Source: Paraescarpia echinospica (taxonomy: Eukaryota > Annelida > Polychaeta > Sabellida > Siboglinidae). Taken from it: DNA of 64,000 bases. Location: contig CM034543.1 of NCBI GenBank assembly GCA_020002185.1, positions 25,845,462-25,909,461 on the forward strand, given 5' to 3'. Each line of letters opens with the position of its first letter. Position 1 is the first letter of the stretch. A program made the position numbers and the translations under genes. Shown here one piece after another: positions 31,069-43,800 of this stretch. The notes beneath the pieces were generated by a model. The model was given only the letters and a program-made list of their open reading frames with translations, searched no databases and was not told the DNA's origin.

Positions 31069-34000
31069 TACAAAGGTGGGGAGTGGTGGCACTGTGTTTA
31101 GAGCATGTGTTAGGTTTAGAACAAAGGTGGGGTGTGGTGGCGCTGTGTTTCGAGCATGTGTTGGGTTTAGTACAAAGGTGGGGTGTCTTTGCCTATTGTT
31201 TAGTGCATGTGTTAGGTTTAATACAAAGGTGGGATGTGGTGGCACTGTGTTTAGTGCATGTGTTAGGTTTAGTACAAAGGTGGGATGTGGTGGCACTGTG
31301 TTTAGTGCATGTGTTAGGTTTAGTACAAAGGTGGGGTGTGGTGGCACTGTGTTATGTGCATGTGTTATGTTTAGTACAAAGGGGTGTGTGGTGGCACTGT
31401 GTTTAGAACGTGTTAGGTTTAGTACAAAGGTGGGATGTCGTGGTGCTGTGTTTAGAATATCTGTTAGGGTTCGTACAAATGTGGGGTGTTGTAGTGCTGT
31501 TTTTAGAGCATGTGTTAGGTTTAGTACAAAGGTGGTGTCTCGTGGCGTTGTGTTTAGGGCATATGTTAGGTTTAGTATAAAGGTGGGGTGTGGTGGCACT
31601 GTGTTTAGAGCATGTTTTAGGTTTATTACAAAGGTGGGGTGTGGTGGCACTGTGTTTAGAGCATGTTTTAGGTTTAGTACAAAGGTGGGGTGTCATGGTG
31701 CTGTGCTCAGAGCATGCATTAAGTTTATTACAAAGGTGGGGTGTGGTGGCGCTGTGTTTAGACCATGTGTTAGGTTTAGTATGAAGGTGGGGTGTGATGG
31801 AGCTGTCTTTAGAGCATGTGTTAGGTTTAGTACAAAGATGGGGAGTCTTTGCGTAGTGTTTATTGCATGTGTTAGGTTTAGTACAAAGGTGGGATGTGGT
31901 GGCGCTGTGTTTATTGCATGTGTTAGGTTTAGTACAAAGGTGGGATGTGGTGGCGCTGTGTTTAGTGCATGTGTTAGGTTTAGTACAAAGGTGGGATGTG
32001 GTGGCGCTGTGTTTAGAGCATGTGTTAGGTTTAGTACAAAGGTGGGGTGTGGTGGCGCTGTGTTTAGAGCATGTGTTAGGTTTAGTACAAAGGTGGGGTG
32101 TGGTGGCACTGCGTTTAGAGCATGTGTTAGGTTTAGTACAAAGGTGGGATGTGGTGGCGCTGTGTTTAGAGCATGTGTTAGGTTTAGTACAAAGGTGGGA
32201 TGTGGTGGCGCTGTGTTAAGTGGATGTGTTAGGTTTAATACAAAGGTGAGGTGTTGTGGCCCTGTGTATAGAGCATGTGTTAGGTTTAGTACAAAGGTGG
32301 GGTGTCGTGTGCTGTGTTTAGAGCATGTGTTAGGTTTAGTACAAAGGTGGGGTGTGGTGGCGCTGTGTTTAGAGCATGTGTTAGGTTTAGTACAAAGGTG
32401 GGGTGTCGTGTGCTGTGTTTAGAGCATGTGTTAGGTTTAGTACAAAGGTGGGGTGTGGTGGCGCTGTGTTTAGAGCATGTGTTAGGTTTAGTACAAAGGT
32501 GGGATGTGGTGGCGCTGTGTTAAGTGGATGTGTTAGGTTTAGTACAAAGGTGGGGTGTCGTGTGCTGTGTTTAGAGCATGTGTTAGGTTTAGTACAAAGG
32601 GGGGTGTGGTGGCGCTGTGTTTAGAGCATGTGTTAGGTTTGGTACAAAGGTGGGTTGTCGTGGCACTGTGTTAAGTGCATGGGTTAGGTTTAGGACAAAG
32701 GTGGGATGTGGTGTCACTGTGTTTAGTGCATGTGTTAGGTTTAATACAAAGGTGAGGTGTTGTGGCCCTGTGTTTAGAGCATGTGTTAGGTTTAGTACAA
32801 AGGTGGGGTGTCGTGCACTGTGTTGAGTGCACGTGTTAGGTTTAGTTCAAAGGTGGGGTGGGGTGGCGATGTGTTTAGAGCATGTGTTAGGTTTAGTACA
32901 AAGGTGGGGTGTGGTGGCGCTGTGTATAGAGCATGTGTTAGGTTTAGTACAAAGGTGGGGTGTCGTGTGCTGTGTTTAGAGCATGTGTTAGGTTTAGTAC
33001 AAAGGTGGGGTGTGGTGGCGCTGTGTTTAGAGCATGTGTTAGGTTTAGTACAAAGGTGGGATGTGGTGGCGCTGTGTTAAGTGGATGTGTTAGGTTTAAT
33101 ACAAAGGTGAGGTGTTGTGGCCCTGTGTATAGAGCATGTGTTAGGTTTAGTACAAAGGTGGGGTGTCGTGTGCTGTGTTTAGAGCATGTGTTAGGTTTAG
33201 TACAAAGGTGGAGTGTGGTGGCGCTGTGTTTAGAGCATGTGTTAGGTTTAGTACAAAGGTGGGGTGTCGTGTGCTGTGTTTAGAGCATGTGTTAGGTTTA
33301 GTACAAAGGTGGGGTGTGGTGGCGCTGTGTTTAGAGCATGTGTTAGGTTTAGTACAAAGGTGGGATGTGGTGGCGCTGTGTTAAGTGGATGTGTTAGGTT
33401 TAGTACAAAGGTGGGGTGTCGTGTGCTGTGTTTAGAGCATGTGTTAGGTTTAGTACAAAGGGGGGTGTGGTGGCGCTGTGTTTAGAGCATGTGTTAGGTT
33501 TGGTACAAAGGTGGGTTGTCGTGGCACTGTGTTAAGTGCATGGGTTAGGTTTAGGACAAAGGTGGGATGTGGTGTCACTGTGTTTAGTGCATGTGTTAGG
33601 TTTAATACAAAGGTGAGGTGTTGTGGCCCTGTGTTTAGAGCATGTGTTAGGTTTAGTACAAAGGTGGGGTGTCGTGCACTGTGTTGAGTGCACGTGTTAG
33701 GTTTAGTTCAAAGGTGGGGTGGGGTGGCGATGTGTTTAGAGCATGTGTTAGGTTTAGTACAAAGGTGGGGTGTGGTGGCGCTGTGTATAGAGCATGTGTT
33801 AGGTTTAGTACAAAGGTGGGGTGTCGTGTGCTGTGTTTAGAGCATGTGTTAGGTTTAGTACAAAGGTGGGGTGTGGTGGCGCTGTGTTTAGAGCATGTGT
33901 TAGGTTTAGTACAAAGGTGGGATGTGGTGGCGCTGTGTTAAGTGGATGTGTTAGGTTTAGTACAAAGGTGGGATGTGGTGTCACTGTGTTTAGTGCATGT

Positions 34001-34296
34001 GTTAGGTTTAATACAAAGGTGAGGTGTTGTGGCCCTGTGTTTAGAGCATGTGTTAGGTTTAGTACAAAGGTGGGGTGTCGTGCACTGTGTTGAGTGCATG
34101 TGTTAGGTTTAGTTCAAAGGTGGGGTGGGGTGGCGATGTGTTTAGAGCATGTGTTAGGTTTAGTACAAAGGTGGGGTGTCGTGCACTGTGTTGAGTGCAT
34201 GTGTTAGGTTTAGTTCAAAGGTGGGGTGGGGTGGCGCTGTGTTTAGAGCATGTGTTAGGTTTAGTACAAAGGTGGGGTGTCTTGGCACTATGTTTA
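31068..34296. repeat. 51-bp minisatellite, second array, about 63 units
   Basis: Same unit as 81-2549. It includes a higher-order duplication: the stretch ending at 33080 is repeated 861 bases later (ending at 33941) with no difference that I could see. Long open frames on both strands (for example 31040-32422) come from the unit. Confidence 0.95.
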
Positions 34297-34900
34297 GTTC
34301 AAATCCTCTTGCTGCCATTTTGAAGCTTGCATACTTTGATTCGTTCCACGTTACTTCCGTTCAATCAGCTGTGAATACCCCAGCTAGCAAATCTCATTGG
34401 ACCATTGAAGTAAGCCAGGACTTTTTCATTGGCCCATGGTTGGTTTCACTGATTGACCCAAGGATGATTGGAGCTCCACGCCGGGTATAATGCCAATTAT
34501 AACTTCAATGGCCCTCTACTGGCCCAATGATTGGACCATTGAAGGGCCAATGAGATACCAATGAAAATGCCAATGAAATGCCAGTGAGACAAATGAGATG
34601 CCAATGAGACAACATTGAAATTCGAAAAAAATATCGACGCATTTTATGTTTAGTTATACTGCAATCATACAACATACAATTAACGATACAAACCAATGAT
34701 GGCAAACCAATGACAAACCATCATAGGCCCAACCATGGTTCTGCAGCTATCATTGGTTCAATGAGCTTTGTTAACTGGGTATTACTGCGTGAGTTTCTAG
34801 GTTGAATAGTTTTAGGACCAGCGCCATTACCACGTGTGTTTGTAGGGTAAATAGATTTCACACCAGCGCCTTTATCATATGTATGTTGACATGTTTCCAT

Positions 34901-35002
34901 GGCAACTACCAGAACCATCTGGTGGTGTTTGACAACAAAGTGTGCGACTACATCAACTACATTCTCTGAGGCTCTCAGTTCCTCGGCTGGTCCTATAGAG
35001 AG
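34901..35002 (+). pseudogene. Channel exon A, dead copy
   Basis: Counterpart of 3192-3293. Two independent lesions: the acceptor TTTCCAG is TTTCCAT, and codon 23 is TGA (34967-34969) where copy 1 has CGA. Further missense changes include Q6 to H and several in the last eleven codons. The donor (GAG|GTACAC) remains. If this contig is correctly assembled, any transcript crossing here must skip the exon. Since it is 34 codons with phase 0 on both sides, skipping would keep the frame but remove a conserved helix. Confidence 0.85.
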
Positions 35003-36314
35003 GTACACATCTTAAATTAACACCAGACATGTTGAGTCTCCCGGATTCACCGGGAGTCTCTTGCAAATCTACCAGATCTCCTGATCTCCCGGGCAGGAGA
35101 AGCAATCTCCCAGATTTCTATGCCAATGAATCAAAGGAAACTCTTTGTAGCCTAATAAAGCCAGTGAGCTAATTGCAATCTGACTGAGCAGCCTGAGCTA
35201 ATTCTCATGAATCAGGACACTTGACCAAGGCAGTTTGGACAACAAAGGGGTTGTTTAGATCATGCCTTGGGTTGACTAGATAACAGCAACTGTTTAACTA
35301 TAATCTTCTTGTGTCTTGCCTGTAGTTGACATTGCATATAGGCTTTAGACAAGCACCGTAAACCGCGTTTGTAGAACAAAGTGTAATCCATTTCAATCTA
35401 TATTCAAATAATTTCCGTCGATCCATCTACACTGTGTACACATTTTATTTGATTCATGTATATCTGTAAATGTTACAACTGGAACACGTTATAAGTGAAA
35501 ATATGTATTTTATAACATCAAATGCTCCATCAACAAGGCCAAGGCAAAGGTCACAAACAATAAATTCATCACACATGTCTCCATCACAGGGGCCATGATG
35601 ACAAACTGAAGAAAATACAATGCTTAGTTCTGGTCCTTGTATACCTGTGAATATTATATAAGTTATATTTGTAATAAAAGAAGATGTATTTACTGCATAT
35701 ATGCATGGTTTTTTGTACCATAATGATATATTGAATGAATGAACACATATGCCTAGAACATAAAATTAGTCAACTTTTTCTTCTTTCTACCATACCTATG
35801 AAGCCACACATATTTGAGTTTACTTGTTCACGTATAATTTGTTTAACGTAACTCATTAAATATGTATTAACATGCTTTTATGTGCCATTGATTTAAAAGC
35901 AGATGTGTAATGCATTTGGAAATAAAACTGATATGTGTCCCTTTTCATCAGGTGAAATACTCTGATTTATATGCAATTCCATGAAACCTTAGCTGAGACC
36001 CCCGATTTACAATTTTCCGATATCCTCTGATTTACGTATAAATGCACGATTTTCTGAGACCCTCTGATTTACGTATATATATATTAATCTCCTGAAACTT
36101 AAAATGTATGCTTAACATGTTTTATTGGAATAAAACAAAATCACACAGCTTAACTAAGCTATGATATCTAAATTGACGACCTATCGTGCAGTGTCAAACA
36201 CACAATAAGTATATCAAGAACACAGATTTCTAACAAGTAGTACTTGGATTTTTGGTGAATAGTTAGTAAGTAGTAATTTCCTTGGTCATCTGTTATTTCA
36301 TTTACTGTTTCCAG

Positions 36315-36398
36315 GTTCTCACTTTGAAGAAATCCATTGACATGATGATAGTTGTGCTGATTGAAGAAGATATTAGCAAATGTGGTCCAGGAGCCAAG
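36315..36398 (+). CDS. IP3R/RyR-like channel exon B (copy 2)
   Basis: 84 nt, phase 0, acceptor TTTCCAG, donor AAG|GTACAA. It reads VLTLKKSIDMMIVVLIEEDI then SKCGPGAK. Three residues differ from copy 1, with no break. It is in phase with the downstream exon at 39888 (EVCEALD...), which in IP3R terms follows directly, so this copy belongs to the exon series of contig 2. Confidence 0.65.
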
Positions 36399-37046
36399 GT
36401 ACAATTTTTTAATAATAATGGATAGTTCTTATATAGCGCAAATCTTGTAAGCAAAAAACTCAGTGCGCTAGTACATGTCATTCACACTCACATATATACA
36501 TAACAGACTATACAGATACATACATGGACCACTTAGACTAGGGAGAAAGCTTGTCGGAACAGATGTCTTTAACCAGGGTTTAAATTCAGATAGAGTAGGG
36601 GTATTTCGCAGACTGACAGGCAGTGAATTCCAGAGAGTGGGTGCGATGAAGCTAAAAGAGCGCTCACCAACAGACTTAAGGTTACGTCTAGGTATACTTA
36701 GCAGCTTCTTGCTAGATAATTTTTTCGATATCTCGCCTCACTACACACTTTTTTATTTTTTATTTGTTCTGCCTGTAGTAATAATGAAAACATTAAGAAT
36801 TTCACGAAGATATAGTGATATAATTCAGAGCTTCTAGGAAAATAAATTAGTTATGTAAGGATAATGTAATTCTGACTGAGGACACCTGACATACAGTGTA
36901 ACCTCTAATTTGACTTGACATTTTGCATAAATCCATAATATATTTGTTATTGGTTAACCGAGTTCAAACAAGAATATATCACTCGGCTTATTCGCACTTC
37001 ATGCCCGCCCATACTGGAAAACAATACATATGCAGGGAATCTGTAC

Positions 37047-39797
37047 GCCCAGCTAGCAAATCTCATTGGACCAATCGTGGCTTCAGAAACTATGATTGGG
37101 CTAATAATGGTTTGTCATTGGCTTGCCATCATTGGTTAGCCATTGAAAAAACATCATGGTTTGTCATTGGTTTGCCATCATTGGTTAGCCATTGAAAAAA
37201 ACATCATGGTTTGTCATTGGCTTGCCATCATTGGTTAGCCATTGAAAAAACATCATGGTTTGTCATTGGTTTGCCATCATTGGTTAGCCATTGAAAAAAC
37301 ATCATAGGCCCAGTAATGTATGCCATACGTTTGCCATAATTGGTTTATCATTGTCAAAACACCATTGGCCCAATAATGGCTGTCATTGGTTTGCCATTGC
37401 AAAAACAGCATTGATCAAATAATGGCTATCATTGGTTAAATTGTCATTGGTTTGCCATTGAAAAGTATCCCTGGGTTAATTATGGTTGTTTTGGGCGCCT
37501 TCATAATTGGTTTGCCATGTAATAACATAATTGATAAGAAAATATCACTTTTGTGCCATTGATGCGTGTCATTGGCTACTAATGATATACCTATATAATA
37601 TGGAACATTTGCACCACGCGGTTAGACGAATATAGATCAAAGGTTTGAAACAACGATTCGCCCACAGTGACGGCACATGAACGTCGGCTATTTCTGTCCT
37701 TTTGGGGTAGTTAATGTTCTAGTTCGCTCTTGTCGACGCTACCTTCTTGTTTTAGCAATCAACTGCCCTTAATTGTTTTCTACAGTTTCTTAAAATTGTG
37801 ACCTCTGGATCTGTGTAGTCATTGTACAGTTTGTAAACAAGTCAAACGTTCAAAGACTATTTTGGTTTGGGCTTTAACTTAGTCAGTTGCCTTATTCAGT
37901 ACAGTTACAAAAGGTAATAAATACAACCTGTGTATATATTTACATTTGCTCTATTACAACGTGTTGTATAGAGTATTCTTAACATTCTAATAACACAATA
38001 ATTAACTAGAAGTTAAAAGTTACAATTAAGGTTAACATATTTAATTGGCTCGCACCACATTTTCACCTGGTAGTGCTGACAGTCAATATAGAACAAATTA
38101 GCGTACCGCTTGCAACAGTTTTAAATTTGTCATTAGAAGAGGGAGTGGTTCCTTTAGAATGGAAAGAGACAAACATTATACCGTTATTTAAACAAGGTTC
38201 GAGAAACAAGTCAGAGAACTATAGACCAGTGAGTTTAACATCAGTGATTTGCAAATTATTAGAAAGATTAATTAAAGATCACATGGTGGATTTTCTTGTT
38301 AAACAAAACTTGATCAACCCATCTCAACATGGTTTTTTAAAGCAAGGTCATGCTTAACAAATATGTTATGTTTTTTGGAAGACATCACTAAGTGGGTAGA
38401 TGAGGGATCACCAGTAGATATCGTCTACTTAGATTTTCAAAAAGCTTTCGACAAAGTACCACATCAAAGATTACTGCTGAAACTAAAGGCCCATGGCATA
38501 GGAAATGGTATAATAAACTGGATAGAACAATGGCTGATTGACAGAAGACAACGTGTAGTAGTTGATGGGGAGGCTTCAAACTGGAAATCGGTATTGAGTG
38601 GGGTACCACAGGGATCAGTATTAGGACCTATATTATTCTTAATATATATCAACGATTTGGATGATGAAATAACAAGCAAGGTGTTGAAATTTGCGGATGA
38701 TACAAAAGTGTTTAGAAGGATTAAGAGTGATGGAGATAGACAGCATTTACAAGATGATCTTGACAGGTTGATCAAATGGTCTGAAAAGTGGCAAATGCTG
38801 TTCAATTTTGGGAAATGTAAATGCCTCCACACAGGACATGGAAATGAAGAGGTAGAATATACAATGGGGGGGTACTGTAATAAGTACTACTGTAAAAGAA
38901 AAGGACTTAGGGTTAACCATTAGTGCTGATATGAAGGTTTCAGGGCAGTGCGGAATTGCAGCTTCAAAGGGAAATCAAATCCTTGGATTAATTAGGCGAA
39001 ACATAACGTATAAGGAAAAAGAGCTAATAATACCGCTGTACAAAACAATAGTTAGGCCTCATTTAGAATATTGTATTCAAGCGTGGAGGCCATATCGGAG
39101 GAAGGACATAGATATGCTAGAAAGAGTACAGAGGAGAGCAACTAAAATGATACCAAAACTGAGGGATCTTAGTTATGAAATACGCCTAAAAAAATGCGGT
39201 TTTACAACACTAGAGACCAGGAGATTGAGAGGAGATCAGATAGAAGTGTTTAAAATATTGAATGGTTATGAAAATATTGATAGAAATATATTTTTTTCAA
39301 TTAAGAAAGATAGAAGGACTAGAGGACATGAAGTTAGATTAGCAAAGGAGCAGAGTAGATTAGATATAAGAAAGTTTTCATTTTCACAAAGGACTGTAAA
39401 TGAATAGAACAGATTATCTGCTGATTGTGTGGGTGCTAGTAGCGTGAATATGTTTAAAAATAAAATCGACACATACCTCAGACGGGCGGGATACACATAG
39501 ATAAAAGGGTCGGTCTCTCGATAAGCCAAAGGGCTTCCTTGTCCACCTGCCACGTAGAGTTAATTCTCTGGGTGGCAATCTTGTTAAATCTTGTTATATA
39601 TATGACTTAACTACCATGCAAGCGGTAAAGGTATGTGGTTATAAACATAAATCTGATATGTACGGTTAATTGTATGCCAGTTTGTTAGCATGCTGTATGA
39701 TTGCAATATAACTACGTATAACATGTTTTTCAAATTTCAATGGAATCTCATTGACCTTTCATTTGCGTCTTATTGGTATTTCATTGGCGTCTCATTG
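37047..39797. mobile_element. CCAAT/ATTGG-rich element interrupted by a CR1 copy
   Basis: Left end CCCAGCTAGCAAATCTCATT is followed by four to five tandem copies of a unit of about 50 bases (GGTTTGTCATTGGTTTGCCA then TCATTGGTTAGCCATTGAAAA). The right end (39660-39797) carries the family core in inverse orientation and finishes CATTGGCTGGGTGG. A CR1 copy sits at 38087-39597. The mirror-like ends CCCAGC...GCTGGG suggest a DNA transposon. Confidence 0.45.
38087..39597 (+). mobile_element. CR1-clade LINE, 5' truncated (copy A)
   Basis: Open in two main frames (about 38087-38357, 38363-38880), then 38931-39480. RT motifs: WKETNIIPLFKQGSRNKSEN, VYLDFQKAFDKVPHQRLLLK, SGVPQGSVLGPILF, and the catalytic FADDTKVF at about 38690. 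A C-terminal domain with YCIQAWRPYRRKDIDMLERV and LRRAGYT then a stop resembles chicken CR1. The 3' end carries GGCAATCTTGTTAAATCTTG, a short 10-bp tail repeat as CR1 elements have. Frameshifts at about 38345 and 38875 and an in-frame TAG at about 39406 make it dead. Confidence 0.9.
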
Positions 39798-39887
39798 GCT
39801 GGGTGGTGTGAAATGTCTTTGATGATGTCTACAAGTATGTTATTGTGATAAGGTACAAGTGTGTTAGTAATAACCTTTATCTTGCAG

Positions 39888-39956
39888 GAAGTCTGTGAAG
39901 CCCTTGATGCAGAGACCATCTGGCAAATTGCCGTGGAGAGTTACCTACAAGCTAAT
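39888..39956 (+). CDS. IP3R/RyR-like channel exon
   Basis: Acceptor TTATCTTGCAG, 69 nt (23 codons), donor AAT|GTACGT, phase 0 on both sides. It reads EVCEALDAETIWQIAVESYL then QAN. It corresponds to IP3R 'LYNMRPKELVEVIKKAYMQ', directly after the helix of exon B. It lies in the same order and strand as the neighbouring exons. Confidence 0.7.
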
Positions 39957-40755
39957 GTACGTGATAAACTCTGTTAGTTATTTCCCACATAGGATAACAG
40001 AGTTAGTTATTTCCCACATTGTGTTTGTTGTGTTATAACAGGTTGTTTTTACTGAGCCATAATTGTTTCAGTTAGTAATTATTAGGGGTTACCTTTAGGT
40101 ATAGTAGTTTGTGAATAGTATCAAGACTTGGGCATTTTGTAGCTAGGTATGTTTTTCCCTTTTATGTACTTATATACATCATGTGATCAATGTAACTAGT
40201 TACTACCAGTAACTACCTTCAAGGTTTTTTTAATCTTTCGTGGGACTATTTATATTGTCCACTTATTGTACTGTCATGTCGTGTTTCCTCCCAGCTGTGC
40301 ACACTAGACTGCAGGCTTTGTATATACTTCCCACTGTGCACAGCGATAATGTCCTTGTCAAGTCTGTCTAATGTCAGTAAAGTGCGGATTGCCAAAGGGA
40401 TGCGCAGTACTCATGGGGAAACTCGCAAACAGGCATTTTAAAAGCAGTTGATGGGGATGACTACTACATGATTATATATGAAAAGCATAATTAATTTATA
40501 GCCCAGAAAACTACCCATACACCTAATTGCTGCAGATGGATGGTTGCAGACCCAACAGTCCTGGAGATTGTGTTGTTTGCTATTATGCATTTGGCCCTAT
40601 TCTGGTTGTGTGTAAGACGATTACATTAATCCACAATCTATTGATTTTTTGAGAAAAAAATTATGTATTTCATTTTGACACACAGAAGGACAAGTTTCAA
40701 TTTCATCTGAACTTCATTCTTCTGTCTGTAGTTGTGTCTTGGCTGTTTCTTGTAG
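39957..40755 (+). other. Intron between channel exons
   Basis: A short local duplication, GATAA(A/C)CTC..GTTAGTTATTTCCCACAT, at 39962-40020. Nothing else recognised. Confidence 0.4.
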
Positions 40756-40864
40756 AGCCTGAAGGAGTGTGCGGAGTTGAAGGAAGACTTGTCGGAGCTC
40801 GGCTTCCGCTACTATCACATCCTGTGTCGCATGAGAGACCTCTACCCCGAGGCCCACCTTGACA
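40756..40864 (+). CDS. IP3R/RyR-like channel exon
   Basis: Acceptor TTTCTTGTAG, 109 nt, phase 0 in and phase 1 out, donor GACA|GTACGT. It reads SLKECAELKEDLSELGFRYY then HILCRMRDLYPEAHLD. It matches the position of IP3R 'VGHNIYILAHQLARHN' and RyR 'DIGFNVAVLLTNLSEH', the last helical segment before the 'IEIV' linker. The donor and the 14 bases before it are the seed of the 35-bp array that fills the following intron. Confidence 0.75.
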
Positions 40865-43800
40865 GTACGTACAGTGTATATATCAGGCCCACCTTGACAG
40901 TACGTACAGTGTATATATCAGGTCCACCTTGACAGTACGTACAGTGTATATATCAGGCCCACCTCGACCGTACGTACAGTATATATATCAGTCCCACCTC
41001 GACAGTACGTGCAGTGTATATATCAGGCCCACCTTGACAGTACGTACAGTATATATATCAGGCCCACCTCGACAGTACGTACAGTGTATATATCAGGCCC
41101 ACCTCGACAGTACGTACATTGTATATATCAGGCCCACCTCGACAGTACGTACAGTGTATATATCAGGCCCACCTCGACAGTACGTACAGTGTATATATCA
41201 GGCCCACTTCGACCGTACGTACAGTGTATATATCAGGCCCACCTCGACAGTACGTACAGTATATATATCAGGCCCACCTCGACAGTACGTGCAGTGTGTA
41301 TATCAGGCCCACCTCGACAGTACGTACAGTATATATATCAGGCTCACCTCGACAGTACGTACAGTGTATATATCAGGCCCACCTCGACAGTACGTACATT
41401 GTATATATCATACCCACCTCGACAGTACATACAGTATATATATCAGGCCCACCTCGACAGTACGTACAGTGTATATATCAGGCCCACCTCGACTGTACGT
41501 ACAGTATATATATCAGGCCCACCTCGACAGTACGTACAGTGTGTATATCAGGCCCACCTTGACCGTACGTACAGTGTATATATCAGGCCCACCTCGACCG
41601 TACGTACAGTATATATATCAGGCCCACCTCGACAGTACGTGCAGTGTATATATCAGGCCCACCTCGACAGTACGTACAGTATATATATCAGGCCCATTCT
41701 CGACAGCACGTGACAGTGTCTATACTTAGGCTCCATCTCGACAGTAATGTGACATTGTATATACTGACTCCACTCGACAGTACATACAGTATATATCAGA
41801 CCCACCCTGACAGTACATACAGTATATATATATCAGGCCCACCTCGACAAAGTAATGCGTGCGTATATATCAGGCCCACCTCGACAGTAATGCATTATAT
41901 ATATATATCAGGCCCACCTCGACAGTGACACGCATAGTGTATATACTGGGACCCACCACAGTAATGCAAGTAAGTGTATATATCAGGCCCACCTCGACAG
42001 TATATGTACATTGTATATATCAGGCTCAATTCGACAGCACAGACAGTGTATATATCAGGCCCACCTCGACCATAATGCATAGGCATATATATATCAGGCC
42101 CACCCCAACAGTACGTGCAGTGTATATATCAGGCCCACCTCGACAGTATGTACATTGTATATATCAGGCCCACCTCGACAGTACGTACAGTGTATATATC
42201 AGGCCCACCTCGACCATACGTACAGTATATATATCAGGCCCACCTCAACAGTACATACAGTATATATATCAGACCCACCTCGACAGTACGTACAGTGTAT
42301 ATATCAGTATATATATCAGGCCCACCTTGACAGTACGTACAGTGTATATATCAGGCCCACCTTGACAGTACGTACAGTGTATATATCAGGCCCACCTTGA
42401 CAGTACGTACAGTGTATATATCAGGCCCACCTTGACAGTACGTACAGTGTATATATCAGGCCCACCTTGACAGTACGTACAGTGTATATATCAGGCCCAC
42501 CTTGACAGTTCGTACAGTGTATATATCAGGCCCACCTTGACAGTACGTACAGTGTATATATCGGGCCCACCTTGACAGTACTTACAGTGTATATATCAGG
42601 CCCATCTTGACAGTACGTACAGTGTATATATCAGGCCCACCTCGACAGTACATACAGTATATATATATCAGGCCCACCTCGACAGTACATACAGCGTATA
42701 TATCAGGCCCAGCTCTACAGTACGTACAGTGTATATGTCAGGCCCACCTTGACAGTACGTACATTGTATATATCAGGCCCACCTCGACCGTACGTACAAT
42801 GTATATATCAGGCCCACCTCGACAGTACGTACAGTGTATATATCAGACTCACCTTGACAGTAAGCACAGTGTATATATCAGACCCACCTTGACAGTATGT
42901 ACAGTATATATCAGGCCCACCTCAACAGTACGTACAACGTATATATCAGACTCACCTTGACAGTACGTACATTGTATATATCAGGCCCACCTCGACAGTA
43001 CGTACAGTGTCTATATCAGGCCCACCTTGACAGTACGTACATTGTATATATCAGACCCATCTCGACAGTACATACAGTATATATATCAGGCCCACCTCGA
43101 CAGTACGTGCAGTGTATATATCAGGCCCACCTCGACAGTACGTACAGTATATATATATATATCAGGCCCACCTCGACTGTACGTACAGTGTATATATCAG
43201 ACCCACCTCGACAGTACGTACAGTGTATATATCAGGCCCACGTCGACAGTACGTACAGTGTATATATCAGGCCCACCTCGACAGTATGTACAGTGTATAT
43301 ATCAGGCCCACCTCGACCATACGTACAGTATATATATCAGGCCCACCTCGACAGTACGTACAGTGTATATATCAGCCCCACCTCGACCGTACGTACAGTG
43401 TATATATCAGGCCCACCTCGACCGTACGTACAGTGTATATATCAGGCCCACCTCGACCGTACGTACAGTATATATATCAGGCCCACCTCGACAGTACGTA
43501 CAGTATATATATCAGGCCCACCTCGACAGTACGTGCAGTGTATATATCCTGCCCACCTCGACAGTACGTACAGTGTCTATATCAGGCCCTCCTCGACAGT
43601 ACGTACAGTGTCTATATCAGGCCCACCTCGACAGTACGTACAGTGTATATATCAGACCCATCTCGACAGTACACACAGTATATATATCAGACCCACCTCT
43701 ACAGTACATACAGTATATATATCAGGCCCACCTTGACAGTACGTACAGTGTATATATCAGGCCCACCTTGACAGTACGTACAGTGTATATATCAGGCCCA

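Larger units (their letters stand above)
34297..36804. repeat. Copy 2 of the 2.5-kb duplicated segment
   Basis: Matches 2550-5080. Contains exon A in dead form (34901-35002), exon B in open form (36315-36398), the CCAAT-type repeat (34378-34760) and the ATATAGCGC repeat (36410-36730). Confidence 0.9.
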
